A stretch of DNA of 64,000 bases from the NCBI GenBank assembly GCA_963576785.1, contig OY756141.1, positions 1,612,001 through 1,676,000 on the forward strand, given 5' to 3'. The translations under genes and the position numbers were made by a program. Positions 47,163-58,328 of the stretch are shown in pieces. The notes beneath the pieces are model-generated. The model was not told where the DNA came from. It saw nothing but the letters and a program-made list of their open reading frames with translations, and did no database searches. How positions within the stretch are numbered: the stretch's first letter is position 1; each line of letters begins with the position of its first letter. The stretch comes from Chlorophyllum brunneum. Taxonomy: Eukaryota > Basidiomycota > Agaricomycetes > Agaricales > Agaricaceae.

Positions 47163-47796
47163 CCGTCCCTGCTTAATTATTCTTGAGGCCTGGGGTTACA
47201 CATGCGTATCTTTCAGCCTTCTTAGATGTAATCCTGTATCCCATTCTTCCCTAATAACTGTTTTCTGGACTCTGTGGTCATAATTTGGAACGAACGTGGA
47301 GGACCCTACATACCTCGTTCTCATACACTCCAGAGGGGACCCTTTCATTTCGGATTGAAAATGTAGTACCAGAACAGAGTCCGCTCTCGAAGCAAAAGTC
47401 ACGCACGAGTTTTGCCTCGTGTATTGGACAATGCGTTGCTTTTTGCTCAATGACGAGGACTACGCATCACTTGGAAAGCCATATGACTTCGTCAAGGCCG
47501 TCTGAGAAAACTGGTTGTAGGTACAACATAACCTGATCTTCATTGATGCCAAACGGACAGAGGTTGCATGTAGGGCGAGTGGGTCACTAGCCGCAATACC
47601 TAATGCAGTCGTATAGTTAAGGTAATCATACCGCCAAAGATCAATTGCAGAACTCATGCAAGGGTGAGGTACCCAACCCCAGCGTGCTTATTTCGTTGCG
47701 TGCAGCGAGGTATATAACCCATCCTTCCTCCCCTAGCCTCATCACAACTCTTCCCCACATTCACATTCATTATTGGGTCCTCAGCTAATTATCACG
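47163..47796. other. Intergenic with unresolved minus-strand coding-like pieces
   Basis: On the minus strand between about 47660 and 47200 there are consecutive frames of 60-85 codons with fragments such as QVMLYLQPVFSDGLDEVIW and THCPIHEAKLVRDFCFESG. I could not join them into a consistent gene (the candidate intron between them would be 11 nt), so they are not called. Confidence 0.3.
47711..47717 (+). promoter_or_regulatory. TATA box of the Cys-rich gene
   Basis: TATATAA about 80 nt upstream of the ATG at 47797, followed by a CT-rich tract (CCTTCCTCCCCTAGCC), a classic fungal core-promoter arrangement. Confidence 0.5.
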
Positions 47797-48171
47797 ATGT
47801 GTCACAACGTCCGTTCTCCTTACAGCCAGCGACCCTGGCCTAGAGGACATGTCTCTTACTTTTGCCACTAGGTTATCGATGGTCGTTACTATACCGTCTG
47901 CCGACATTTCGAGGCCATGTCAACGCGCACTCTTGACTGCCTGGAAACCAACTGCATATTCAGCCGACGGCATATGCACACTACGAGTGGTGAGTCCCTG
48001 TGATGACAAATTAACAATCAAAAAATGTTCACTGCCACAGCTTGTCGCGGAAGCTGCAAACGGCTCATGGCCCTCCCTATCCGAAATCCAATCAGGATGT
48101 CGTCCACGGAGTGTTCGAATTGCACAGCGAAAACTCGTGACCCAGTCGTACAATGCCAGAGCCCTGCATAG
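47797..48171 (+). CDS. Small Cys-rich protein, 86 aa, three exons
   Basis: Exons 47797-47808, 47872-47989 and 48041-48171. The first exon codes only MCHN. The protein reads on as VIDGRYYTVCRHFEAMSTR, DCLETNCIFSRRH, ACRGSCKRLMALPIRNPIR and TECSNC. Nine Cys at positions 2, 14, 27, 32, 45, 49, 68, 71 and 82, with several His, give a CxxxxC...CxxxC...CxxC pattern that looks metal-binding. There is no signal peptide. I recall similar small proteins (C-G/R-H-F/Y ... DC...NC.FS..H ... RNPIR) in other Agaricomycetes, uncharacterised. The donor of intron 1 is GTCCGT, weak but the only one giving the conserved start. Function unknown. Confidence 0.75.
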
Positions 48172-48653
48172 CTGCACAGGGTGGTCTCCGCTTCTCCATC
48201 CGCCTTTGTTTCCATTTGAAATGCCTCAAAACAATACGGGGCTTGGTTGGGCGGGGTTGTATTGTTATTCAAATATTCACCCTTGATGGGCAGATATATT
48301 ATTAGATTATTAGTGTTCGGATTTAGTATCTCCTGTTCTAATCTTACCTGTAGGACCAAACCACATACCTGATGTAATCTTTGGCCACCCACATTACGGA
48401 GGTTAAAGCATGGCCACAAGAGAGTGGTGACATTTGCGAAAGACAACGCCGTGAAGAACAAGCTGTAGCTGTAGCTATACGTTACTACATATAGGATAGC
48501 AACGATTGTCTACAAAAGGGAACAATAAGTACTCCGTTCACAACCTTGTTCCCGGGACGTTGGACACAGCACGCATAACACTGGGTACATAATAGTCAGC
48601 CATCATGGTACCCGTATATCCGCCTTCCCTCTCTTAACACCTTACAGCTACTC
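48172..48653. other. Intergenic, 482 bases
   Basis: No supported gene; it includes the 3' side of the Cys-rich gene and the promoter of the next plus-strand gene. Confidence 0.4.
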
Positions 48654-50294
48654 ATGTTTTTTGTTCGCGGCTCCGGTCTTCTCCAATATGTAACAAGCGC
48701 GACACTCCCTCATATCCCAGAAATGATTGGAATGCCAGCGCTCCCTCCTACTGGTCATAAGAGCCACAAAAATCACTTGGCCGTCAAGTCAGAGTCTTGG
48801 AGACGCTTGGAAAACATCTACCACATCGACCCCTCAGGCTTCGCCCAAGAAGTCACTGCATGTAATAGAGAGGATCCGATTTTGTCTGTCTTTAATGTTC
48901 TGATTCAGTCACTGGTATAGGGACGCTGACTCACATACGAGACGTGCCATTTGGGTTTGAGGACCCTCGTACTTTCGAGAAGTTGTCACTCGGGACGCGA
49001 AGTCAGGATGGTATCCTTGATAAATTTGAGTACCCGATGGACACCATCGATCGGTAGGTGAAGTGCATATGCTTGGCGTTTATGGTTGATACTCAACGAC
49101 CCGTTTACTAGCCTTGGTAGTTTCCTTGATACATTACCATTAATATCAGCCCAAAGGTTATTCCATATGCTGTACCCAGATACTCTCGATTGGAAGTTCC
49201 GTCCCAATGCAACGGGCGACATTGACCGGAGTATCTTCGACTATTTCCTTTGGACACGGACGTTACATGAGGATGGCAGTCCTCAGAACGCGCTTGTGAT
49301 TGCTTACCAGCCACCTTGGATCTTATCGCAGGCCGATTTTCTGGAATTTGTCAGGTCTACTTCGGTTCGATCGAATTTTCTGGGGTCATAGCGTTTCATT
49401 GAACACTATTCAGCTCCCTCCATACGTAGCTTCGGGCTGCGTCTATCCCTCGGAACTTCAGAGTAGGCACAGGGTTTGGGCTAAAGTATGTATATTGTCT
49501 TCAAAGTTTGGGCTGTTAACTCTCTTCCAGCTTTGGGACACTTGTGTCAGACACAACACCAAGTGGTTTGTTATCACTTCTTGGAATATCTGGGCTTTTG
49601 GTGGGTTTTCCGATGGTGGGTCATGACAATTCACTCTCAGCAAGTTATGTCTCTGACACACTGCGCCAAGGTTGGTGCTCAGGGTTCATCACTAACATCT
49701 GGCATTTGGACGAACATACGCCCAACATCCTCGAGTGTATCACATTCTGGATTGCCTCTGCCATGGGTTGTGAAGATGGTTATCGAAGACTCAAGGTGGG
49801 TTGCATCAACTCCTGTGGCGAAAAGTATCTACACTGCTTGCGTGGCCAAGCCTTCCCTGAACTCACCCGTATGCCGATGTAACTGATATACACAACATAC
49901 GTAGGTGCCTGAACCAGTTGAATCCCTGCGAACTGAGGTCATGTATTTTGCAACCCAGACTGAGGTCGCTCCACCAGCGGACTCGGAATCAAATTGGAAG
50001 GGGAAGAGTCAGGGTAGGCTATGACTGCTCAAATATTCTACTTCCACTGATACATCCGTTGAAGATGCGCCCTCACAGCTAACATCGTTGTCAGGATCCT
50101 TGTCGCACGAAGGAATAGAGGACTACACACCTCCGCCGATTGAAAGGGAGAAGCCTGTAGAGGTCAGCTTCATTCGGGAATGGAGAGAGTCGGTCGTTGA
50201 TGGTCAGGATGAAGATGATGGCATGCCGAAAAGCTCAAGAGTCACTATTGATAGCAAAGTAGCAGCACCATTCTGGGGCGAATGGTTGCTTTGA
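48654..50294 (+). CDS. Uncharacterised Agaricomycete-type protein, multi-exon
   Basis: At least six exons. The start is uncertain: 48654 or the in-frame ATG at 48723 (MIGMPALPPTGHKSH). Later exons read WRRLENIYHIDPSGF, DVPFGFEDPRTFEKLSLG, AQRLFHMLYPDTLDWKFRPN, FVITSWNIWAFGGFSDGWCS, NILECITFWIASAMG, KVPEPVESLRTEVMYF and an acidic C-terminus. The block W-x-FG-x-FS-x-GW followed by ECITFWIASAM is one I know from a large uncharacterised family in mushroom-forming fungi. No enzyme motif or signal peptide is evident. Splicing of the middle part (about 49370-49520) is not fully resolved. It ends 10 bases before the stop of the convergent cyclin gene. Confidence 0.6.
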
Positions 50295-50304
50295 AGTTTG
50301 CTCT

Positions 50305-51647
50305 TCATGCGCTATGTTGAGTACCTGTAGCATGTATTACAGGGGAATGTCCACCATGCGAGGAATTCGGGGTTCTGCTTTCAAAGGATTCTTGGGTGAT
50401 TACGTCACTGGTTGATACTTGTGCCATAGTAGAAAATGGGGCGAACATTCTGCTGTTGGAAAGTGAGGATGCAGGAGGCATGACCTAGCCGGAATCAGAC
50501 TTGGGCACTCGTCTTTTACGCCATACTCACGGTTATTATTGTGGAAAGATATGGATAAGAGGTCATATCCTGTGCACCATAGAAGTCTAAGAGTATCACA
50601 AGTGCAACTATTTGTGCAACGTATGAATGACGGGAAGGATGTAGAGCAGTGGTGTCATACCTGCCACAGACGATAATTCATTGTCAGTGAGCTGGAAGTG
50701 CTCTATGGCAAATCTCGTTGCATCAGGAGATGGGGGTTTGTGAGTCGGAGGAGTAGGCAAAGACATGGAAGGAGCAGTAGCGGAAATACGGGCATCGAGG
50801 GAGGGTGAATTGGGTCCATCGTGGATCCGCTGAGCAAGAACGTAGCAAGCGGCCGCAACAATCTTCGGTGGGTACAAGACGCACAACGGTGTACGATATC
50901 TGGAGTCTAGATGAGACAGGAGAACTTTGGACGTAGGTAGTGAGAAGCCTGCTGACGAGTCGTGTGCGATGCTCCAAGCATATTCTTGAACTAAATCATC
51001 TATTGATGCGGCATCGAAAATGTCGACCAAATGAGAATGAGGGTTCTCAACAACGAGGTCGAAACAGATAGCCTCCAGCAAGACTTCTTCAGCAACAAGG
51101 ATCGCCGTTTGACATTGTTCCACGTCCTACACAAACAGCACACGGTGTGTTCTCTGCAACAATACCAAACGCGAAGACGTACTTTACCGTCAGCAGGAAT
51201 ATTGTTGACATCCGTGTTGTGTATTTTAGCCTGACATACTCTTGCTACGTCTCGGAGCTTTCTGCCACATTCCTCTGTTTTGGTAGCAAGAAATATACAT
51301 GCAGCAGCAAGGTCCTTGAGTAATTATCTATGAGTGTGTTAAACGCGAAGGAACGAGCGACTTTACTTGGCGATGGAAATCAGTCATAGAATATCGCATA
51401 TAGAAACGATGGAACCATGTAGCCGCAGTGCACATGGCTGATGTAGGACTATAGTAGTCGGCATCAGGATTGGGGAACAAAAGGTTGATGGAGCACAGGC
51501 GACCAACAGTGCTAGCGATGAACCCAAGCGAAAAAGAAATTCCACCCCTCTGGCTCGATCGTACAACTCCCTCGATCTAGCAGTTTCGGAGGGTGTGTGC
51601 TCGAGAGCTGACAAAGGAAAATACCACTGGGACCTGGAATCTGACAT
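50305..51647 (-). CDS. Cyclin K/T-type cyclin of a CTD kinase (Ctk2/Pch1-like)
   Basis: Starts at 51647 (MSDSRSQWYFPLSALEHTPS). The cyclin box is split by introns: RARGVEFLFRLGSSL, SAMCTAATWFHRFYMRYSM, then DLAAACIFLATKTEECGRKL and RDVARVCQAKI; the second fold includes QTAILVAEEVLLEAICFDLV, PPKIVAAACYVLAQRI and ALVILLDFYGAQD. The F-x-A-C-x-FLA-x-KxEE motif and the WYF-start are typical of transcriptional cyclins K, T and L, which activate Cdk9/Cdk12-type kinases that phosphorylate the RNA polymerase II CTD. Which kinase it serves is not clear from sequence. The last exon is a low-complexity tail ending TGTQHSA, TGA at 50305. Confidence 0.82.
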
Positions 51648-54293
51648 GGTGGGCGAGAAGGTCAATGAGCAGTGTTCATTGGAATACCTGTTCTAATTAC
51701 GTAACATACCGTAAATGGTAAGTCTGTTTGGCAAGCCACCTGCCTTCAGCGAAACGGACGGGCACCCTGGCACAATTCTGGCGACCCTTCAATGGAGGAC
51801 CTGCCCTGGTTAGGGTGAAACGTTGCGCGACCATCTCAAGTGTCACTCAAACCTCCTTCCGTGCTTTACTGCTCATCAGGGGTCAAGGTACCCCGGTCGC
51901 CTGCCCGCTGACAACATTTGACCAAAGGGAAACCAATAAGAGTACCTCAAAGATATGCAAGCCTGACCCAATACACCATCGAGTTCTGCTCTCATGAAAG
52001 CCCTTCGAATTCTGCTTCTTTTGGTATGCTCTGTGATTGCACCATACCTACGGCACTTCCCTTGCAATCGGAAAACCTCCCCGCACCCGACTTGACGCTC
52101 ACACCCTGTATATATATCCGATATTATTTTGGGACCCCTACCCGAAAGATCGGATACACATGTTTTACCTGAGATGATTTCTCTCCATCCCTGTCGTCAC
52201 AGATATCAAAGCCGGTCACTTGCGCCACAATATGTCATGTATATCCTTGAACCAAACGAGGACATATCTACCTGCGGACATGCCCTCGGCTCACATATAC
52301 GCGAAGTGGGAGAGAATTCCAACGTCTTGACATGCTCTTTCCTTATTTTGGCCTTGTCCCTCCCTGGGCCCCCTTGCCCCAGGGTTAAAAATCTGCCCCC
52401 GCCATGTTCATCCACAACGGCTGTCAGCGCGTGTCGAAAGCATGCACTGGGTGCGCCAATGATCCCACGATTAGATGCTATCGCCTCCCTTCTTAAAGTT
52501 TTTATACCCTATAAATCACCAAGTCCATCTGCTGTTCCCGTATTCGGCGGATCTGGAAATTTCCGGGTTTAACTCCGAATGATTTTTGGATCCAGCCCCG
52601 GTGGTTCGATCGGCGACCTTTTCTACTGGCCATAAGTGACAATCCATACGACTTCCCATTCCTAACGGGACCTCAACTCGCATTTTTTACACGGAATATT
52701 AACGCTCAACTTTCTAATGTTTCGAGGTCGAGAAGCCTCTCTTCAAATGCGTCCGTATACTGTGCTTCTCCACGACACATCATTTATCAAGCATGCTGAT
52801 TTATAAGAGAAGGTCCATGCGCGATATCTTAATATTACAAGGCCACCAATGCTTCATGGCCGCGTCACACTTAATTATCTTCCTATTTTTTCCACAGCAA
52901 TCAGCCTCGCTCCACTTCGCCATCGGGTTCCCGTTCATTGCACCTGGAACAACGTCCTTCGTGCGTAACATCTGCACCAAGTTCACCAAAAAAAATAGGA
53001 TAGTAAGCGGTGGGGTATTCCTCACCGTATTGTTGTGGGAATTGACGACTGATGAAGTCAAGGCCGGAGTCAGCTTTGTCGCTTGCTCTGCAGGTCCTTA
53101 GACTCGCTCACTATTGCCAACAGGTTCTGACGCATTCCGGCCCACAGAAACGGGGATGATTCGGACTGAATTTGCAACGACGGTCGTCGCATTCAATCTA
53201 CGTATTTTATTCAACGGGTCAATTATTGCAGTGAGAATCACAGTACCAGCTCGTCGGGCTAACAAGGGAGCTTGGTCCACGAACATAGCAGTAGTTCAAA
53301 GACCCACATACCGCGGTTATGATGTGTTCGCACAGCGTGTACTTGTGCTTCACCCTAACAGACTGTCACAATTAACTACTTCTCCGACGCTGGAAGGACT
53401 CACTGGCGCCAGCGGCACATACTTGAGAATAAGCCAAAGGAAGGGAGTGGGGAGTGGGTTTCCTAAAGGACGCGTAGAGACGGGCTACAAGAAAAGGATC
53501 CCTACTGCATGATTTCATAATTTATACAGTGGAGATGTTGGTGTCTTGCCAAAATATTGCTGATTGCAAGGGTGCGGGATCAAGAAAAAAAAAAGAGACT
53601 GATTAAATCCAGATTAGCTTCATCGGGCCGCCAGTGCTCGCGAACGCATCGAGATAGTCTCCCATATCTTTTACAGACAATTTTCAACACCCACCAAATC
53701 TGCGATCGGAGTGTCTCGAGGCAAACCGAGTCCTGATCCACGGTTCTGCTCCTTCTTACCCTCAAGCACCTGGTCATGAATGCCCATCTATGCCAGTGTA
53801 ATATCAGAAACCTAAAACTCAAATGCTTGATTCAAGCACACGACTCTGTCCTTTTCGCTCCAGGAAGAGAAGCAATGAAATGTCGTCATGTCCGAAAAGT
53901 GGATGGGGACATCTTTCCTCCTATGGTCAAGGGGCCAGCAGGCGACATCCTGTTCCGTTGGGAAGTCTTTCGTATAGACAGCCAAAGGCATTCTCCGATG
54001 GAGCAGCGAGGTAGAGGTGACATACCAGGAAAGTCGCATTGTATTGATCAACAGGAAGGGCCGCCGCACTCAAGGTCGTGTCGTGGACAACACGAGATAT
54101 TAATATTCGTACATGCGGATGGTTTTTCCATCAGTTTTATCTAGTAATGTCAGACGAAACCGTCAATCGCAGGGGCAACAAGCGAACAGCGGTTATCGCC
54201 TATCAAGAGCCTGCTCGCCAGGTTCGGTGCCGTCTGAAATGTTCATCCACTGGTCAGGATATAATGGTAAGGCACTCAATATAACGAATGACC
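51648..54293. other. Gene-poor stretch, 2.6 kb
   Basis: The longest gap in the window. Plus-strand frames of 147 codons (52129-52572), 102 codons (52793-53101) and 132 codons (53114-53512) exist. None shows a domain, a signal peptide or a splice continuation; I do not call them. I see no terminal inverted repeats or transposase fragment. Confidence 0.45.
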
Positions 54294-55794
54294 TCATCCC
54301 GCGAACATGCCAACAAGGTACTGGCTAACGCCCTCGGGTGTGAGACTTCCTACGTCCGAAAATACTAGCGAGATTAGATCCGGCCTGTTTTATGTCAATC
54401 GCTCACGTCAGAAGACAATAAATTCGGTCTTTACTGACCTCGTATAATCGACATCTGGGTTATTTCGACAGATTTGTTCTTGTGTGATTTTCACTGCGGA
54501 GAAAGGATCCGTGAAGGGATCACTGGACTCCTCCTGAGTTGCGTCTGGAAAATCTGAAGGACCAGCTAAACTTTGGATCGGTCCGATTGGATGGGGTCGA
54601 AGGGCTTGTGTAAACGAAAGAATGCTGGAGTTGTGACTTGGCAAGTCATACTGAGACAGTGGAAACAGGCGGTGAAATTTGTAGCTGGACGTAGAGGACG
54701 TGATTTAGCATGGCCAGATACCACGATACATGTCATTACCTCTCGGCCAGCGCATAAAATGGCTTGTTTGCTGCCTTTGCAATGATCGCGATCTGGTTGC
54801 TACCCACTGCGTTGATGAGGCCGCCGCTTTCGACTACAGCTTCCGAGCCAACAAGAACAAAGTCAACCTTGTCCATGACATAGGCTACAGCCGCATCCAG
54901 TATTACGGAACAAGGTATACCAACGGCAGCTAACGCCTCGGCTGTCATGATTCTGGAGAGGTTTAGTCATGGCATGAGCAAAAGATCCGAAGAGACGAAC
55001 CCAAGCCCACGAGGACGCGCTTCTGTCACAAAGACTATGAAGTAGGGTGAGATGAGGCCAATAAATCATAAATCCATTCAGGTAATACAAACCAGATATT
55101 CGTTTGCGCTTGTGCGCTAGAAGCAAGGTTTGCATGACCACCCTAGAGTAGGAGTGTGTTAAGATCTGTGATAACGATTCAAGTACCTCAGTGATGGCCG
55201 ACGTCCTTGTGCTACTTACGACGGAGCCGTCCTTTATGAACCCGACGGCCAGGTTGGCGATCTTGTGGCGATAGGTCAGTGCTTCAGTCGCGTATTGCTG
55301 CCCTTGTCGAATGAGCTCCTGCTTGAGATCCGCAAAGTTCTGCTTTTGGGATGAGGATCTGCACTCCTACTAAACCAAGCAATTCTATGAGCGCACCGCA
55401 GAGTCGTGTGGGAATAAAGTTACAAAGGCAATAAACAGCTCGCAGCCAGCATTCAGGCTAATGGGGTTGGGAGTTTGTTGTTTCAGCATTTCCGCGCCGT
55501 CATTGAGGGCTTTTACCAGCTCAAACATAGTACCAGCTATATGGTCGATCAGTTCGCGGCAGGGCCAGTAAAAGACGAAAGAAAAACAACCGTTTGAGTT
55601 TTCGATGACCTCTGTGAGCGCTAGAATGGCGGCAAGCGGTGAAGATATCTACATAATTTAGACTGCATGATGGATCGTGTTTTTTTAAGAGTGCGGACCT
55701 GTTCATCCTTCAGGATGCGTTGAAATGCTTCGCCAATATCAAATATACTATTTTCCGGCCTCGGAGTCGAGAGAGCAAGTTGTTGCGGCGTCAT
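54294..55794 (-). CDS. GCN3: Translation initiation factor eIF2B subunit alpha
   Basis: Regulatory subunit of the eIF2 guanine-nucleotide exchange factor; senses phosphorylated eIF2. The model starts at 55794 (MTPQQLALSTPRPENSIFDI), giving the N-terminal helices FQRILKDEQ-ISSPLAAILALTEVIE. Exons then give PNPISLNAGCELF, YRHKIANLAVGFIKDGS, ILTHSYSRVVMQTLLLAHKR, the nucleotide/sugar-phosphate fold SVILDAAVAYVMDKVDFVLV, GSEAVVESGGLINAVGSNQI, KAANKPFYALAE, then NPDVDYTR-PDLISLVFSD and LTPEGVSQYLVGMFAG with TGA at 54294-54296. All core blocks of the Rossmann-like domain are present. At least six short introns. A 30-codon upstream ORF lies in the leader. Confidence 0.9.
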
Positions 55795-57337
55795 GGCCGA
55801 CGTTATCTGTCGATGTATATTTGTAGGTTTAACAACGTTTCACAGAAAACATGTTGTGGCCTACGGATGCAGCTCGTGATAGAATGTCACTATTTCGGCG
55901 GTGCTTAGAACTGGAGGGTAGAGAGTTAGTCGGTGTACATGTGCTCGAGTCATTCTTGAGCTTCAGACTGTGCTGACGTCTTGTGTGACACTTGTGACCA
56001 AGGTCCCAGAAACCGATTTTCCTTATCTCCCGTGTAATACTGCAACAAGAATGTCCTTCTCACCCGGTGTCCAATGCAAGAAACGTCTCTAAAGACAGTG
56101 AAAAAAATGCTTCCACCGCTTCAAGATAAAGACAGGAGACTCTGCAACCCTGCCACGCGCCATTCGGTCGCAATGTGGAAACGGTCTCCTCTCTTTATCA
56201 AGAATTTATGAATCACGCGACGCACACTACGTATGCTATAAACAATCGGGCTTCGAAATTCAGCTTGCAGAGGGTGCTGCATATGTGATCAATCCCAGAG
56301 AATAAGAGAATAATGTGGGGTAATTCCGTGCTCTTGATGATCAGATGTTGTTCAACTCGTTTCAGAAAATTTTGGTATCAGCCACGCGCCTCCCTCGCGG
56401 TCCACATAGCTAACCAGCCGAAAGCTGTGACTCACAATGAGGTCTTCGCGAACTCTTGGCTGTTCTGCTGGACGGGATTCGGGAGTCAGAGGATACGGAT
56501 CGCAGACCTGGGTTCCAGAGTTTCTGAGTCCTTGTCGTTAATAGACTGGTTGCTAGAGGAACAATACCCCAAAGGGTAATCTCCGAGAGGCTGAAACAGG
56601 TTTATTGCAGGGTCGGGCAGAAGGCGGATGGCGCAAGAATTTTTTAAAATCTGCCCGACGGCTGGTGCAGCGGCATTCAGGGATGCGGGAAAGAAGTGGC
56701 CTAACAGGGAAGACGCTATAGTTGACATGAACTAGGCGTAGGATGGATTGATCACGGAGCTTCGCCCGGGTCTGCAGCTAAGTTATTTCCCATCTTCGGA
56801 TTGACGACGGCATGATCAATATTTTCTCAGGTACATTCAAATGTCATAAGTTGGGGCAGAAGCGCCGAGAGCAGCGAAAATTAAGGATTCTGTGGAAGCG
56901 AGTTCGCAAGGGACCAGCAGAGGAGGGGAAGGCCGAAAGGGCTCTGAGGGGTGGTGGGAGAAGGGGAAGGGGTGGCGGGGGTCTGTGACCAAAAGAGGAA
57001 AAAGAGCTCGGGGGTGAATACACGTGTATTTCCGCCCGACGCATTCTGGGTGCTGATCGCTTTCATATTCATTTCGTCTGCCAGGGTCCGACTACCGCCC
57101 GCTACAAAAAGGCAGCCCCGAATTATGAACATTGCTCCTCCCCTCCTTTGACCTCTTCCCCGCGCCCTCCTTGTGCCCTCAGCCCTTCGCCGCCTTATCG
57201 ATCTTCTTTACGCTCGCGAAACACTTGTTCAACGTTTATTTCTCGTAAGCAACCCTAGTCCCTATGTCTTTCTTTGTGATTTATAGCCGCCCTCTTTGTA
57301 GTTGCGCTTCCACAAAACCTTTCAGTACTCCCCGACC
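55795..57337. other. Intergenic, 1.5 kb
   Basis: Divergent promoter region between GCN3 and the gene at 57338. A purine-rich tract at about 56925-57010 and a pyrimidine-rich tract at about 57130-57200 flank the latter promoter. No gene supported. Confidence 0.5.
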
Positions 57338-57970
57338 ATGCAGCCGCCCCAGTCTAAACCCGAAGTCGTCTTCTCTAGTGATGTGAGGAACATGGACGAA
57401 TGGGCTCAGCGCACCCGTATCCCCCTCACTACTGCAGATGCCCTCGGCACACCCTACGCTCGCTCTCATCGTTGGCTCCAGCAGCTCAAAACTCGCCTAA
57501 TCAAGGAATATGGCTGGGTGGAAGTTCCGTCCAATGACCATCGACTCCTCATTTCCCTTGAATCCACTTCTATCTGGCGTTCTTCTGTTGGCCTACCTGC
57601 GGGTCCAAAGATGAAACTGCAGCTCCCTGTCCATGCTAGCTCGTTTTTCTCCCCAGAGAGGCGGGTTCAGTGGGAGATGGTCTTCCATAGTGATATATTC
57701 GAGTCTATGCGAAAGATTTGCCCTCCCATCAGTGACATTCTGAATTTGATCCAATGTCTTTTAACTGGTATTGTGACACTCGTATTCGAAGAGCGTTTAC
57801 CACAAGGCCTCTACCGAACAACGCGTGGTCTCCCACCAGTGTCATGGGTCAACGAAAACGAGGCTGCGCTGATCGAGGTATTTGGGCAATCACACTTCAA
57901 GGCCTTGCGAAAGGCATGCGATGATACCAATGTAGCGTACAGGCTTGACATCGTCCCCAAAGGACAATGA
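57338..57970 (+). CDS. Uncharacterised protein, 210 aa, single exon
   Basis: From the ATG at 57338 (MQPPQSKPEVVFSSDVRNMD) to TGA at 57968. It has balanced coding-like composition and no intron. Blocks that look ordered are SHRWLQQLKTRLIKEYGWVE, LISLESTSIWRSSVGLPAGP, RRVQWEMVFHSDIFESMRKI and DILNLIQCLLTGIVTLVFEE. No TM segment, signal peptide or known motif; I cannot assign a family. The CT-rich leader is typical of a transcribed fungal gene. An in-frame ATG at 57302 would add 12 residues. Confidence 0.6.
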   Translation: MQPPQSKPEVVFSSDVRNMDEWAQRTRIPLTTADALGTPYARSHRWLQQLKTRLIKEYGWVEVPSNDHRLLISLESTSIWRSSVGLPAGPKMKLQLPVHASSFFSPERRVQWEMVFHSDIFESMRKICPPISDILNLIQCLLTGIVTLVFEERLPQGLYRTTRGLPPVSWVNENEAALIEVFGQSHFKALRKACDDTNVAYRLDIVPKGQ

Positions 57971-58328
57971 GCTCCCCTGATTTTCCTTTTACCATTGCAT
58001 TCACCCACTGTCATCTGGACACTTCTTCAATTCCCAATTGCACCTACCGTGTTCTTATCGACAATTCTTTAATCTCCGCATTCTACACCTCTCGTTGCTG
58101 TCCCAACGTCGCTAATTGGTAGTACTTTTTTGCATCAAATTATTGCATTTTAATGACCGTCATAGACTAATACGCATATACTCTTCCTCTGTAACAATAC
58201 GATGTTTGCGATGTAACTTACTGTACATTGAAATGGTGTCTGTCAAAAGGATGTCGATTATGTAACCAAGACCTAGTAACTGCTACTAGGCCCGATGAGG
58301 ATTTCCTCCACAGCTTCTTCCTTTCGAG
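57971..58328. other. Intergenic, 358 bases
   Basis: 3' region of the 210-aa gene and promoter of MAP1. Nothing else seen. Confidence 0.45.

Noticed and set aside
52129..53512. Plus-strand ORFs of 147, 102 and 132 codons in the gene-poor stretch
   Set aside because: No recognisable domain, no signal peptide, and no consistent exon structure; left as intergenic.
55861..55953. First coding exon of GCN3 with start at 55953
   Set aside because: The only donor (GTAGGC) leaves a phase that does not join the next exon in frame; the start at 55794 gives a family-like N-terminus.
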